Of a DNA stretch of 64,000 nucleotides, positions 24,754 through 33,182 are shown one piece after another. Where the stretch lies: assembly GCA_964530235.1 (NCBI GenBank), contig CAZGYB010000006.1, forward strand, positions 7,332 to 71,331, given 5' to 3'. Each line of letters opens with the position of its first letter. Positions within the stretch are counted from its first letter, which is position 1. The notes beneath the pieces were generated by a model. It was not told the origin of the DNA and made no database searches. It was given only the letters and a program-made list of their open reading frames with translations. This DNA is from UM-FILTER-33-9 sp964530235. GTDB lineage: Bacteria > Patescibacteriota > Microgenomatia > UBA1406 > GWC2-37-13. Position numbers and translations under genes: made by a program.

Positions 24754-26157
24754 TTAACCCACACTTCCCGACATCTCCAAATTGATAAGCCTGTTAAGCT
24801 CAACTGAGTACTCAAGCGGAATTTCTTTTGCAACCGGCTCAATAAATCCGTTGACCAACATGCTTTCCGCATCGCCTTTTGAAAGTCCTCTTGACATCAG
24901 ATAAAATAATTTTTCCTCGCCGATTTTTAGAATCGTTGCTTCATGCTGTGTTTCACTGTCCGGCTCCTTAATCCGCATTAAAGGATAGGTGTCAGACCGA
25001 GACGAACCGTCTAATAGGAGTGCATCACAGGAAACATATGCAGAGGACTTTACTGCTTTTTCAGCAATGTGCACTAATCCTCGGTACGAAGTACGACCTC
25101 CGTCTTTGGCAATTGATTTTGAAATGATGCGGGAGGAAGTCCGTGGCGCTAAGTGATACATTTTTGCGCCTGCATCCTGAAGCTGATCCTTGCCTGCATA
25201 CGCAATTGAAAGCACTTCACCCTTTGCAGATTCACCAACAAGATAGACGCTCGGATATTTCATAGTTACACCGCTTCCGATGTTGCAGTCAACCCATTCC
25301 ATAACTGCGTTTTTTTCAGCCCGCGCCCGTTTGGTAACTAAATTTAGTACGTTTTTGCTCCAATTTTGAACGGTAGTGTATCTGACACGGGCAGACGGTT
25401 TTACAAAAATCTCAACCACTGCAGCGTGCAACGAATCAGTTGTATATATTGGCGCCGTACATCCTTCAATATAGTGCACAAATGATCCTTCCTCAGCAAT
25501 AATGAGAGTCCGTTCAAACTGACCGAAACGTTCTGCGTTAATCCGGAAGTATGCCTGCAAAGGCAAATTAAGACGTACCCCTTGAGGCACATAAACAAAC
25601 GATCCCCCCGACCACACCGCTGAATTGAGAGCAGCAAATTTATTGTCGTTTTTCGGGATCAGTTTTCCGAAGTATTCCTTTACAATTTCGGGATGCTTGG
25701 ATACCGCGGTATCCATGTCGCAAAATAACACTCCTTTTTGCGTCAGTTCTTTCTGAATACTTTCGTACACGACTTCCGATTCAAACTGTGCACTTACCCC
25801 GGCAAGGAATTTTTTTTCAGCTTCGGGAACACCGATCCGGTCATAGGTTTCTTTGATTTCCGGTGGCAGATCCTCCCATCGGTTTACCTGTTTGTCTGTT
25901 GAGCGAATAAAATAAACAATGTCATCAAAATTTATACGGGATAGAGATGGTCCCCAGTTAGGTAAGGGTTTCTCTCGAAATGTTTTATATGATTCAAGCC
26001 GGTAACGGAGCATCCAGTCGGGTTCATTTTTAAGCCGGGAAATAGTACTGACTATCTTTTTCGATATACCCTTTTTTGTCTTATAAACAGAACGCTCGGG
26101 AACTGAAAATCCGAACGCATAATCAAATTCGAGTGAATCTTCATGGGTTTTTTTCAT
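24754..26157 (-). CDS. sufB: Fe-S cluster scaffold SufB
   Basis: From the ATG at 26157 this is a 467-aa SufB, the main scaffold on which clusters are built. It shows WSGGSFVYVPQGVRLNLPLQ and EGCTAPIYTTDSLHAAVVEI, both hallmark SufB segments with the cluster-site Cys, and SYRGLVHI and SSRSDTYPLM further on. The TTG two codons upstream is less likely as a start. It overlaps sufC by 17 bp and precedes sufD by 4 bp. Confidence 0.95.
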   Translation of the reverse strand: MKKTHEDSLEFDYAFGFSVPERSVYKTKKGISKKIVSTISRLKNEPDWMLRYRLESYKTFREKPLPNWGPSLSRINFDDIVYFIRSTDKQVNRWEDLPPEIKETYDRIGVPEAEKKFLAGVSAQFESEVVYESIQKELTQKGVLFCDMDTAVSKHPEIVKEYFGKLIPKNDNKFAALNSAVWSGGSFVYVPQGVRLNLPLQAYFRINAERFGQFERTLIIAEEGSFVHYIEGCTAPIYTTDSLHAAVVEIFVKPSARVRYTTVQNWSKNVLNLVTKRARAEKNAVMEWVDCNIGSGVTMKYPSVYLVGESAKGEVLSIAYAGKDQLQDAGAKMYHLAPRTSSRIISKSIAKDGGRTSYRGLVHIAEKAVKSSAYVSCDALLLDGSSRSDTYPLMRIKEPDSETQHEATILKIGEEKLFYLMSRGLSKGDAESMLVNGFIEPVAKEIPLEYSVELNRLINLEMSGSVG

Positions 26158-26854
26158 ATCCAAATGTATCGATCCTACGAATAAGCGACGCTCCTCCTTG
26201 TTGGGTCAGCTTTCCCTTTTTCATAATAAGCACCCTGTCGGGTTTTATGTATTTTAGAATTTTTCCGTAATGAGTGATAAAGACATAAGTGCTTTTTTTG
26301 CGGTATTTATTCAGAACCGAAAAAATAAGTTTGAGCCCGTCAACATCAACACCGGTATCCACCTCATCAAACAACGCAAACTTTGGCTGGAGAAGTACCG
26401 ATTGGAGGATTTCAAGTTTCTTTTTTTCTCCGCCAGATGCTCCCTCGTTGAACGAACGGTTCATGAGATCTGCACTGATATGGAGTTCTTTTGCAACGCG
26501 TTCCATTTTCCGTTTAAGCTGTAAAACGTCGTGTTTTCCGCCCATAGCAGTACGAATGAGTTGAAATACACTAACTCCCGAAAGGGAGAGCGGCGACTGA
26601 AACGACATAAATATACCTTTTTTTGCCCGTTTGTCTGGACTCAAATCCATAATCGATGCCGTGCCGAATTTGATCTGCGATTCAGAAGCAAGCACATATG
26701 CAGGATTTCCCATGATCACATGCGCAAGGGATGATTTTCCTGAACCGTTCGGACCCATAACCACATAGATTTTATTTTTTTCGAAGCGATAGGTTATATT
26801 ATGAAGAATTGTTTTTTGCTCAACTGAGGCAGTAAGATCAGAAATGTGGAGCAT
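26141..26854 (-). CDS. sufC: Fe-S assembly ATPase SufC
   Basis: A 237-aa ABC-type ATPase that drives SufBCD. Walker A is GPNGSGKSSLAH, the Q-loop follows, the signature is NEGASGGEKKKLEILQ, and Walker B is FALFDEVDTGVDVDGLK. The SGGE form of the signature and the VDTGVD in place of the usual LDSGLD-type segment are typical of SufC. It is the first SUF gene after the Rrf2 regulator, with an 8-bp gap. Confidence 0.94.
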   Translation of the reverse strand: MLHISDLTASVEQKTILHNITYRFEKNKIYVVMGPNGSGKSSLAHVIMGNPAYVLASESQIKFGTASIMDLSPDKRAKKGIFMSFQSPLSLSGVSVFQLIRTAMGGKHDVLQLKRKMERVAKELHISADLMNRSFNEGASGGEKKKLEILQSVLLQPKFALFDEVDTGVDVDGLKLIFSVLNKYRKKSTYVFITHYGKILKYIKPDRVLIMKKGKLTQQGGASLIRRIDTFGYEKNP

Positions 26855-26862
26855 GCGATATT

Positions 26863-27261
26863 TTACGTTAATATTTCTTTTAAGGTAACCTGTTTCAGTT
26901 GTGTGAGAAACATATCATTCAGCTTTGTTTTCACCGCATTCTTGTGATGACAGACAGAATCGTACCTGCATTTTTTTTTGGAAGAAAGGCATTTGAGAAA
27001 GGTCAGTTGTTTCTCAAATATGCAAAGGTAGTCATACATCGAGACATCTTTTATGGATGGCGAAAGAATATATCCTCCAACCCGCCCCTCACGGCTGATA
27101 AGAAGTTTATGACGGACTAAAACGGCAGCGATCCGCGCGAGAAACCGGGGAGGAAGATCCGTTCTCTCAATAAGTTGAGAGAGCGGTGTATACTCCTTGG
27201 CTTTGGACAACTGCTGGAGAATCATTAAACCGTAGTCAGACTGCTTATTCAGCATTAACAT
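26863..27261 (-). CDS. Rrf2-family iron-sulfur regulator (IscR/SufR-like)
   Basis: A protein of about 132 aa. It has an N-terminal winged helix with the DYGLMILQQL opening, a recognition part near LPPRFLARIAAVLVR, the GRVGGYILSP wing, and three Cys (C93, C100, C106 counted from the upstream Met). These match the cluster-binding Cys of IscR/RsrR-type sensors. The promoter -10 ends 2 nt before the first in-frame ATG (27267), so the ATG at 27261, or 27255, is the more likely start. As first gene of the SUF-oxidoreductase operon it probably senses cluster supply and represses the whole unit. That is inferred from the family and the position. Confidence 0.85.
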   Translation of the reverse strand: MLMLNKQSDYGLMILQQLSKAKEYTPLSQLIERTDLPPRFLARIAAVLVRHKLLISREGRVGGYILSPSIKDVSMYDYLCIFEKQLTFLKCLSSKKKCRYDSVCHHKNAVKTKLNDMFLTQLKQVTLKEILT

Positions 27262-27269
27262 ATACATCT

Positions 27270-27297
27270 ATTGTAATAGTTATATGCCAAATTGCAA
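27270..27297 (-). promoter_or_regulatory. promoter of the Rrf2-SUF-oxidoreductase operon
   Basis: On the minus strand the -35 is TTGCAA (27297-27292), the spacer is 16 bp, and the -10 is TACAAT (27275-27270). The predicted transcription start falls just before the ATG at 27261, giving a leaderless or near-leaderless mRNA. No clear inverted repeat for Rrf2 binding was found. Confidence 0.55.
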
Positions 27298-27335
27298 GGG
27301 GAAACTGGAGTACGCAAATATTTAGAATTATTTTG

Positions 27336-27341
27336 TATAAT
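27336..27341 (+). promoter_or_regulatory. -10 box of the HAD-like gene
   Basis: TATAAT ends 5 nt before the ATG at 27347, so the transcript would start at the start codon. No good -35 match is seen 16-18 bp upstream. Confidence 0.4.
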
Positions 27342-27346
27342 ATACT

Positions 27347-28027
27347 ATGAGTCATTCTGAAAATTTTTCGGTTCGGAATCTTCTCCAAAAACCGGCGGAT
27401 ATGGTAACTCATCATTATCTAAGTAGACTACGAAAACTTGGTTTACCGAACGCAAATCAAATTACCGCTCTTCCGGACGCGCTCTCTGCATTGAAGTTAA
27501 GATGTACAGAGATAGGCTTATTTTGCTGCGACTGGGATGGAGTAATAAAACAGGGATACTTTGATGGTCTGAACGGAAATGAGGAAAATAACAAAAGAAA
27601 TCTTTGCGCACTGAAAACAATGACCGGATTATCTGAACAGGTTGTCATCTGGTCAAGCAGAATCCACGTTCCAGAAATGAACTTACGCGTTTATGCAGCG
27701 CTTGAAGCTTTTCTCGGAACCGATGAAGGAATTAGCCACTTTCCTTTTGTAACTGGTTCTGACCTGCGGGCATTAAGTCATGAATTGCTTACTGAAAATC
27801 CACATGTAAATCTAGACCTGCAGTTTGGGTTTTCAAAGGCAGTAAAAAAATCCTGCAATATGGCAGAACGGATTGGGGAGGTTTTACAGCAAAACAAACA
27901 AGTAGTTGTTGTTGGAAGCAGCCTGATCGACCATGTACGTATGGAAGGAATTGTAAGATACTGTACACAACAAAATATTCCTCTCACAAACCTCCACTAC
28001 TTTACCACAGGTAGAATTAGCTGGTAA
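27347..28027 (+). CDS. HAD-like protein of unknown function
   Basis: A 226-aa protein with HAD-phosphatase landmarks. Motif I is the DWDG run with D62 and D64 (after LFCC), motif II is VVIWSSR (S103), and a late VVVVGSSLIDHV (S191, D195) resembles motif IV. The spacing between motifs I and II is short, so the cap domain is small or absent. The substrate is unknown. It is divergent from the Rrf2 gene and opens a run of genes I do not recognise. Alternative: a catalytically altered HAD-fold regulator. Confidence 0.55.
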   Translation: MSHSENFSVRNLLQKPADMVTHHYLSRLRKLGLPNANQITALPDALSALKLRCTEIGLFCCDWDGVIKQGYFDGLNGNEENNKRNLCALKTMTGLSEQVVIWSSRIHVPEMNLRVYAALEAFLGTDEGISHFPFVTGSDLRALSHELLTENPHVNLDLQFGFSKAVKKSCNMAERIGEVLQQNKQVVVVGSSLIDHVRMEGIVRYCTQQNIPLTNLHYFTTGRISW

Positions 28028-28065
28028 TTCAGAAAAGGTTCGAATTGGTGAAACTCTGATAATAT

Positions 28066-28605
28066 ATGACAAATCAAGAAACGTTCTACAGATGGACAAA
28101 AAAAATTGAAGGGATGCAAAGACATTTGATTCGAGTAGAACCAGGTATATATTCGGTCGAAGGAAGTCAGACCATTGGGACGGGAGATGTTGATGTTTTG
28201 ATCCACCCGTTTTATGATGAAATCTACCATCGCTATTATGTCGATGGATTAACCGGATTCTTAAAAACACATGCTGGTATCTTGTTGGCTCTTCATGATA
28301 ACGGGGATTTTGATCATTCAATGGAACGAATACTCGAGGCAGGAAAATGGCATGACACATATGGGATAAAAACGTATTATCGTGATTCGAATCCTTCAGA
28401 AGTACTTTGGGAAGATGTCGGCGAATTTATCGCAGGTTTTCAACCGAGAGTATGCCGGGTTTTTGGAGTATATCTTATCGAAGGTCAAACTCCAGATAAA
28501 TCGGGATGTGTTGGTTGGGCAGCTCATCAATTAGCTCTTTTAAACAGATTTCCTGTTCAGATCATTCCAGATTTCTCCAAACACTGGAATCCAAAAAAGG
28601 ATTAG
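28066..28605 (+). CDS. hypothetical protein, 179 aa
   Basis: I do not recognise this protein. It is soluble, rich in aromatic residues, with no membrane segment or signal peptide. It has several Asp/His-rich patches, such as DVDVLIHPFYDEIYH (about residues 42-56) and LHDNGDFDHSMER (about 76-88), that could bind a metal. It ends in WAAHQLALLNRF and FSKHWNPKKD. A GATAAT box ends 2 nt before its ATG. It follows the HAD-like gene by 38 bp, so the two could form one unit. Confidence 0.55.
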   Translation: MTNQETFYRWTKKIEGMQRHLIRVEPGIYSVEGSQTIGTGDVDVLIHPFYDEIYHRYYVDGLTGFLKTHAGILLALHDNGDFDHSMERILEAGKWHDTYGIKTYYRDSNPSEVLWEDVGEFIAGFQPRVCRVFGVYLIEGQTPDKSGCVGWAAHQLALLNRFPVQIIPDFSKHWNPKKD

Positions 28606-28637
28606 TGTGTTTTAAATTTATAAGTAAAAATTCGTAT

Positions 28638-29459
28638 TTATTCTTCAACCCGTTGAGCAAACATTATTTTTGCAACACCCAACCTTTTTTTTGCTTTACT
28701 TGTGATTTTTGGATATGGAAAACGGCTTCTTTTCAATTGTCCTTCTGTTTTATCAATACTGTGTAATAATGCCATTTGAAAATAAAAAGGCCATCTTGAA
28801 TCTGCTGTATATATTAAAATATCGTTTATATTGTATCCGTTTCGAATAAGCTTCCGGGACACATCTAAAAAATTGGAAAACATATCAGGGCCTACATGAT
28901 GACGCAAAATCCGAAAATCACAAAGATCCAGTATTACAACCGGAGTTCCGCCGGTAGGCGCCTGAAGGGGAATTCGTCTTCTTTTTTGTGCTAAATTTTT
29001 CCTGTTGCTCAGAGTTACGTCGAACTCAACCACAGGGCATCCATTCGGACGGTATACTAATAAATCCGCACCTTTCTGATGCATTTTGGGAGGAATATTA
29101 AGGTCGCCATTTTGATAATCGACTGTAACATCAAGATCTGTGGGCGTTAATCGCAAAATGAAATCAGAAGTCGGACCAAATAAACGAGGATACGCTTTCA
29201 TCATCATTGCATACACCATCACCTCAGCAAATAAAGTTTTTCCCCATCGTTGGTCATCCGTTATACTTACTGCCGATAAATATTCTTGAAGCGCAGCTAC
29301 ACGAGCATTGACAAGTAAAGGAACAGATGTATATTCACGCGTTCCTGTCCCGTTTAACAGTGCAACGGGTTGAGAAACATGGTCTCGGTAATCTTGCAAT
29401 AACTGTTTTATATGTGGGTTTTCAGGTCGATATACTCTTGGTCCTTCTACATGACTCAT
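28638..29459 (-). CDS. hypothetical protein with a possible restriction-like core
   Basis: A 273-aa protein I do not recognise by name. The segment KGADLLVYRPNGCPVVEFDV (about residues 133-152), followed by a basic helix NRKNLAQKRR, resembles the D...(D/E)xK core of PD-(D/E)XK nucleases, but the last position is Asp rather than Lys. A nuclease call is therefore weak. The C-terminal third is basic. It converges on the 179-aa gene. On the minus strand a TATAAT (29478-29473) lies 13 nt before the start. Confidence 0.45.
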   Translation of the reverse strand: MSHVEGPRVYRPENPHIKQLLQDYRDHVSQPVALLNGTGTREYTSVPLLVNARVAALQEYLSAVSITDDQRWGKTLFAEVMVYAMMMKAYPRLFGPTSDFILRLTPTDLDVTVDYQNGDLNIPPKMHQKGADLLVYRPNGCPVVEFDVTLSNRKNLAQKRRRIPLQAPTGGTPVVILDLCDFRILRHHVGPDMFSNFLDVSRKLIRNGYNINDILIYTADSRWPFYFQMALLHSIDKTEGQLKRSRFPYPKITSKAKKRLGVAKIMFAQRVEE

Positions 29460-29557
29460 AATACAAAAACGTATTATATACCCTTATAAACTTACCCGCA
29501 AATGAGATTTTCATATGTACACCTCAGAGGTGGTAGAGTAAATAAAAAAGTATCTAT

Positions 29558-29848
29558 TTAATGGAGTAATAATCTGCCCGAATTGGAATCATATTGACTG
29601 GCTAAACCAAGCATTGCTTGAATAAACAAACCTTTTGTAAGACTCGAGTTTAGCATTTCTTCACTGAGCATGAATTCTACCAATTTTCTCACCTGAGGGA
29701 CATCTGGTCCATCCAAATTAACAAAACGGGCCGGGGAAACATGGAGAGGCCCAGTAAATACCACATCGGTTTGAACTAAATCGGAATGGTGGGGAGCACA
29801 AGCTAAAACAATTGTAGTTAAATAATTATTATCAAGTTCCATACCCAT
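29558..29848 (-). CDS. hypothetical protein, 96 aa
   Basis: A short acidic protein with no recognised domain. It has no signal peptide and no membrane segment. The middle has FTGPLHVSPARFVNLDGPDV, and the rest is predicted helical. Coding status is supported by its clean placement between two other minus-strand genes and by ordinary amino-acid composition. Met3 (MELDNN) is a possible alternative start. Function unknown. Confidence 0.4.
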   Translation of the reverse strand: MGMELDNNYLTTIVLACAPHHSDLVQTDVVFTGPLHVSPARFVNLDGPDVPQVRKLVEFMLSEEMLNSSLTKGLFIQAMLGLASQYDSNSGRLLLH

Positions 29849-29921
29849 TCTTTCAATTATACCCTTTTTAACAATCTAAATCAAAAATACTTAAACATAT
29901 TCAACGCTACTATAATGTAAA

Positions 29922-30203
29922 CTAAACCCGTCTCTCACCGGAAGGGTTATATTTTTCTAAGTACAGCATTCTATCTCCTTCAAACAACCGCACGAACATT
30001 GAACTTGCACAGATTTCGTACTGTACCCCCCCCGTTGTTAAACTGAAAAGGTTGTGTTTGTCCGGCTCTGTCGATTCCTTAAACGGAGGATGATCATACT
30101 TGTCGTGATGCTTTCTTGCCCAGCTTAACAAAGTAGATACTTTTGCAAATCGCACGCTCTGACATGAGTTGCATTTTGCTCTCCCAAACATCGCTAAGTC
30201 CAT
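29922..30203 (-). CDS. hypothetical protein with a Cys pair, 93 aa
   Basis: A small protein opening with FGRAKCNSCQSVRFAKVS, a CxxC knuckle at C12 and C15 (about residues 11-16). Another Cys comes later, in YEICASSMF. A single zinc knuckle is possible. No relatives are recognised. It lies 30 bp downstream of the nuclease-helicase gene on the same strand, so it may be the last gene of that operon. Confidence 0.45.
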   Translation of the reverse strand: MDLAMFGRAKCNSCQSVRFAKVSTLLSWARKHHDKYDHPPFKESTEPDKHNLFSLTTGGVQYEICASSMFVRLFEGDRMLYLEKYNPSGERRV

Positions 30204-30233
30204 ATTGTAACAATGTTTAAAAATTAAAAAAAT

Positions 30234-32105
30234 CTAATATTCTATTCTGCTTTTCACAAATTTTTCTGTCTCTTTATCGCAAAAATATACAAAACACCCT
30301 CTCATTGCTCTGCTCAACAGAATTCTATAGGCATTTTTTACTAAATGAATAAAGTTCGCTTTATTACTTTTTGCTAACCTATCATATGAGTTTTCCGGAT
30401 GTGCTTCCCAATGGTTAGTTTCGAATCGGTACATCAGATCTTTACCAAAGATAACTCCAACGTAATCAAACTCAAATCCTTGAATAGTATATATGCTTCC
30501 GATTTGGTGTACACCGTTGGGGTCGTAATACCATAACGAAGCCGGAGGAATACCTTTTGCTAACGTATCGCCATCCTTACCTTCCCAGGACATTGAAAAG
30601 TTATCTATCACGACGTCTTTAACTAAGGTTCCGTCTGATTTTGCATTACTCCAGGGCCAGCAGAAACCAGCAACCAGTCGGGCAGAGTTGAGTTCTTGTT
30701 TGTTTTTTTCCTTTATCCAGCTGTATAATTCGTGCGGAGATCGTGCAATTTTAAACTCAAAGTCGTTCTTATTGTTCCATAATGCCTGTGTTGTCTTTTT
30801 TATATTCAGAGTCTGTTCGACCCATTGAACAAATTTATCTGAACCTTGACACCTGAACTGTATTTGCAGATTATATTCAAATACTTCACACCCAAGCCTT
30901 TTAGCGTTTTCTTTTATATAGGTTGACGACCCTACTTCGTTTGCTCTTACATTTTGCCGGTCATCTATAAAAAAAACGGGTGTTTTTGATACTTGTATTA
31001 ATTCTTCAATTTGAGGTATATTTGACTTATTTTCTTTTTTTGTAAATCTATTATTGCTCGAAGCCCTTATTCTGTGCGATTCATCGGCAAGTAAAACATC
31101 AATCGAGTTTTTTTTTGCACCAATATAGCTATTAAAGTACTTAAACTGATAAGAACCTCGTCCCCCAATAATTTTTCTCAAAGTTGTAGTAAAAGATTTT
31201 GAACCTGATGCATAGTGCACATTTTTTCCTCTTTTCAACAACTCCGCCATTACGTTTATAGCAATTACAGACTTACCTGTTCCCGGTCCTCCGTTTATAA
31301 TAATTACTCCCTTTCGACTGTTATTTTTAAAACTTTTAATTTGTTTGAGGATTCGTTCAAATGCCAAAAGCTGATCATCTAACAAAATATATTTATCATT
31401 GTTCGTGATAACGTTGGAAATATGTTTGAGTAATTTTTTGCTCGGTTTATATTGACTTTCCTCAATCCGACTTAAAACCGATTTCCCAAATCCTTTACAT
31501 ACACTTTTATAAATAAATTTTTTCAATCCCTCTACGTCATTTTCCAAAAACAATGGGTATTTTTCATAAAAAATTCTATACACATCAGAAAAAATTGGAT
31601 CATCTTGCGAGGATTGATAATTATGCAAGAAAGAACATGCGCTTAACTTAATCGGATTTTCTTCGTAAAAGGCGGTATGATTTTCTTGAAGAAATTCTTT
31701 GTAAGATCCGACTTGGACCGAAGGGTGCAATACTTCCCTCATTCCTTGACCAGTATACGTTAAGACTTTTTCCGAACTCGCAGCGTCGCATTTTTCCCAT
31801 TGTTTTAACTCAATGATCACTGAGGAATCATTGTTAAGGCTATTTTTACCACACACAATACAGTCGATTCGCCTGGAGGTTAACGGTAATTGATATTCAA
31901 GAATTACACCTTGATCATATAATTTTGAGTCTTGAAAAATAATGCACATCATTCTTAAAGAATTTCTCCAAGAATGAATTTCAGGTAAACCCGGTCTGTG
32001 GTTGTTCTCGTATATAAATGCAGAAGTTAGAATGTCAACAATTCTATTTTGAACGACATCTTGAATAAAGTCTTTTGAGGTACCCGAGTAGAGTCTCATA
32101 TTCAC
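30234..32105 (-). CDS. DUF2075-type SF1 helicase with N-terminal nuclease-like domain
   Basis: A 623-aa protein. The C-terminal two thirds are a DUF2075/SF1 helicase-like ATPase: Walker A GGPGTGKS (residues 272-279), Walker B LLADESHRI, motif III FFIDDRQNV, and late motifs IYTIQGFEFDYVGVI and YRILLSRAMRG. The N-terminal third has D81 and E99-x-K101 in IDCIV and VIIELKQW, a PD-(D/E)XK nuclease pattern. Proteins of this kind occur in anti-phage or nucleic-acid quality-control settings. It starts with GTG at 32105 in a GTGA overlap with the MazG-like gene; ATG at 32099 is the alternative. Coupling to MazG supports joint function. Confidence 0.8.
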   Translation of the reverse strand: MNMRLYSGTSKDFIQDVVQNRIVDILTSAFIYENNHRPGLPEIHSWRNSLRMMCIIFQDSKLYDQGVILEYQLPLTSRRIDCIVCGKNSLNNDSSVIIELKQWEKCDAASSEKVLTYTGQGMREVLHPSVQVGSYKEFLQENHTAFYEENPIKLSACSFLHNYQSSQDDPIFSDVYRIFYEKYPLFLENDVEGLKKFIYKSVCKGFGKSVLSRIEESQYKPSKKLLKHISNVITNNDKYILLDDQLLAFERILKQIKSFKNNSRKGVIIINGGPGTGKSVIAINVMAELLKRGKNVHYASGSKSFTTTLRKIIGGRGSYQFKYFNSYIGAKKNSIDVLLADESHRIRASSNNRFTKKENKSNIPQIEELIQVSKTPVFFIDDRQNVRANEVGSSTYIKENAKRLGCEVFEYNLQIQFRCQGSDKFVQWVEQTLNIKKTTQALWNNKNDFEFKIARSPHELYSWIKEKNKQELNSARLVAGFCWPWSNAKSDGTLVKDVVIDNFSMSWEGKDGDTLAKGIPPASLWYYDPNGVHQIGSIYTIQGFEFDYVGVIFGKDLMYRFETNHWEAHPENSYDRLAKSNKANFIHLVKNAYRILLSRAMRGCFVYFCDKETEKFVKSRIEY

Positions 32106-32467
32106 AACCTTGTATATTTTGTTGCAATTCCTTTCGATTTATGAATCGGATATTTTTGAGCATTTTTTCTCATTTTTTTCTCAATTGCATTTTCAATATC
32201 TATGCCAAAATTATCTGCAAATTCAAAGATAAACAAAGCGATGTCTGCAAGCTCATCTGACACCTCTTCAAAGAATTTTCTTGATTTTATTGATTTTTCT
32301 GACTCTTTTTGGCTTTTCCAAAGGAACAGTTCAAGAAGCTCTGAGGATTCAATTACTAGTGCCTCGGCCATATCTTTTGGGTTATGAAACTGTTTCCAAT
32401 CGCGTTCATCTCGAAATTTCTTTATTTTTTGAAGAATGGGCCTAAACGGCTTATTCATGAATGACAT
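32102..32467 (-). CDS. MazG-like nucleotide pyrophosphohydrolase
   Basis: From the ATG at 32467 this is a 121-aa all-alpha NTP pyrophosphatase of the MazG/iMazG type, hydrolysing NTP or dNTP to NMP and PPi. The metal-binding motif is ESSELLELFLW, followed by EEVSDELADIALFIFEF, the ExxE-12-ExxD pattern with Mg ligands. The start codons upstream are TTG and poorly placed. It is coupled by 4 bp to the helicase-nuclease gene. Housecleaning of damaged nucleotides or depletion of nucleotides on infection are the two usual roles; the pairing favours the latter as an inference. Confidence 0.82.
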   Translation of the reverse strand: MSFMNKPFRPILQKIKKFRDERDWKQFHNPKDMAEALVIESSELLELFLWKSQKESEKSIKSRKFFEEVSDELADIALFIFEFADNFGIDIENAIEKKMRKNAQKYPIHKSKGIATKYTRL

Positions 32468-33182
32468 TTTACCACTTCTGTAGCTTATAATCCACAAAAG
32501 GAGGCTGAGTGCAGAATTACAAATAATAAATATACAAATCTACAAATGGGTTTTTTGCGACCCTAACTCCCACGACCTTACAGGTTGCGATATATACAAA
32601 TTCAAGCTTCAGGAAACAAACTAGAGAAGTAAACAAATCATACAAATAAAAATAGAGGGAAAAAGTTTCTTTTTGTTCGGAGATATTTTATTTTGTCTTT
32701 GGTTTTTTACCAAAAACTATAATCCAGAGAAGTATTATGATGACAAATATGCCACCAATAATGAGAAAGTTCTGATTAATAAGAGTAAGCTGAATGTTAT
32801 TCATACGTATGCTTAAAATATACAGCCAATTGATAATACAGTATAGCAAAAAAAGTATTCAAAGCAAAAATAAAAACACTGTATATTTGAGTAAGAGATG
32901 TAGCTGCAATAATAAAATATGCTGCAGATATATTTATAAAAAAATCAGGAAGAAGAAAAGCATAATTCTTCATATGTTACAGAACATTGAACATCAAAAT
33001 AAAAGTCAATGGACTATAAACGACAAAGAGGATGGTTTGGATTGTTAGAATAAGATTAGAAGTGATTAATTACAAATTCACAAATATAAAATCAATGTAT
33101 TTGCGACCTTGAAAGTCACAGAATATACAAAGGGTTCCATTTCACAATAGCTTTGACGTGTAAACAAAACTAAAATATGTTG
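32468..33182. other. sparse AT-rich gap with degenerate flanking repeats
   Basis: About 0.7 kb with only one small reading frame I would support (32688-32804, minus). Two stretches, 32514-32660 and 33063-33178, share an ordered set of short motifs: AATTACAAAT, then TTTGCGACC, then ATATACAAA, then GTAAACAAA. This suggests decayed copies of one repeat. A rightward 84-codon frame at 32794-33048 is Lys/Ile-rich low-complexity sequence and is not called. No tRNA, terminator or transposase remnant was seen. Confidence 0.4.
32688..32804 (-). CDS. small single-pass membrane protein, 38 aa
   Basis: ATG at 32804, stop TAA at 32690-32688. The peptide has a short polar N-terminus (MNNIQLTLINQN), one strongly hydrophobic stretch of about 20 residues (FLIIGGIFVIIILLWIIVFG), and a basic tail (KKPKTK). 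This is the layout of an N-out/C-in single-span peptide. No Shine-Dalgarno is seen. It could be a small toxin-like or accessory membrane peptide or a chance frame; the clear positive-inside tail argues for a real gene. It stands alone between degenerate repeats. Confidence 0.4.
   Translation of the reverse strand: MNNIQLTLINQNFLIIGGIFVIIILLWIIVFGKKPKTK

Noticed and set aside
28638..29459. Firm call of a PD-(D/E)XK nuclease for the 273-aa protein
   Set aside because: The final motif residue is Asp instead of Lys and no QxxxY helix follows clearly; kept as a hypothetical protein.
32794..33048. 84-codon plus-strand frame in the sparse gap
   Set aside because: Lys/Ile/Ser-rich low-complexity translation from AT-rich DNA, with no domain and no promoter.
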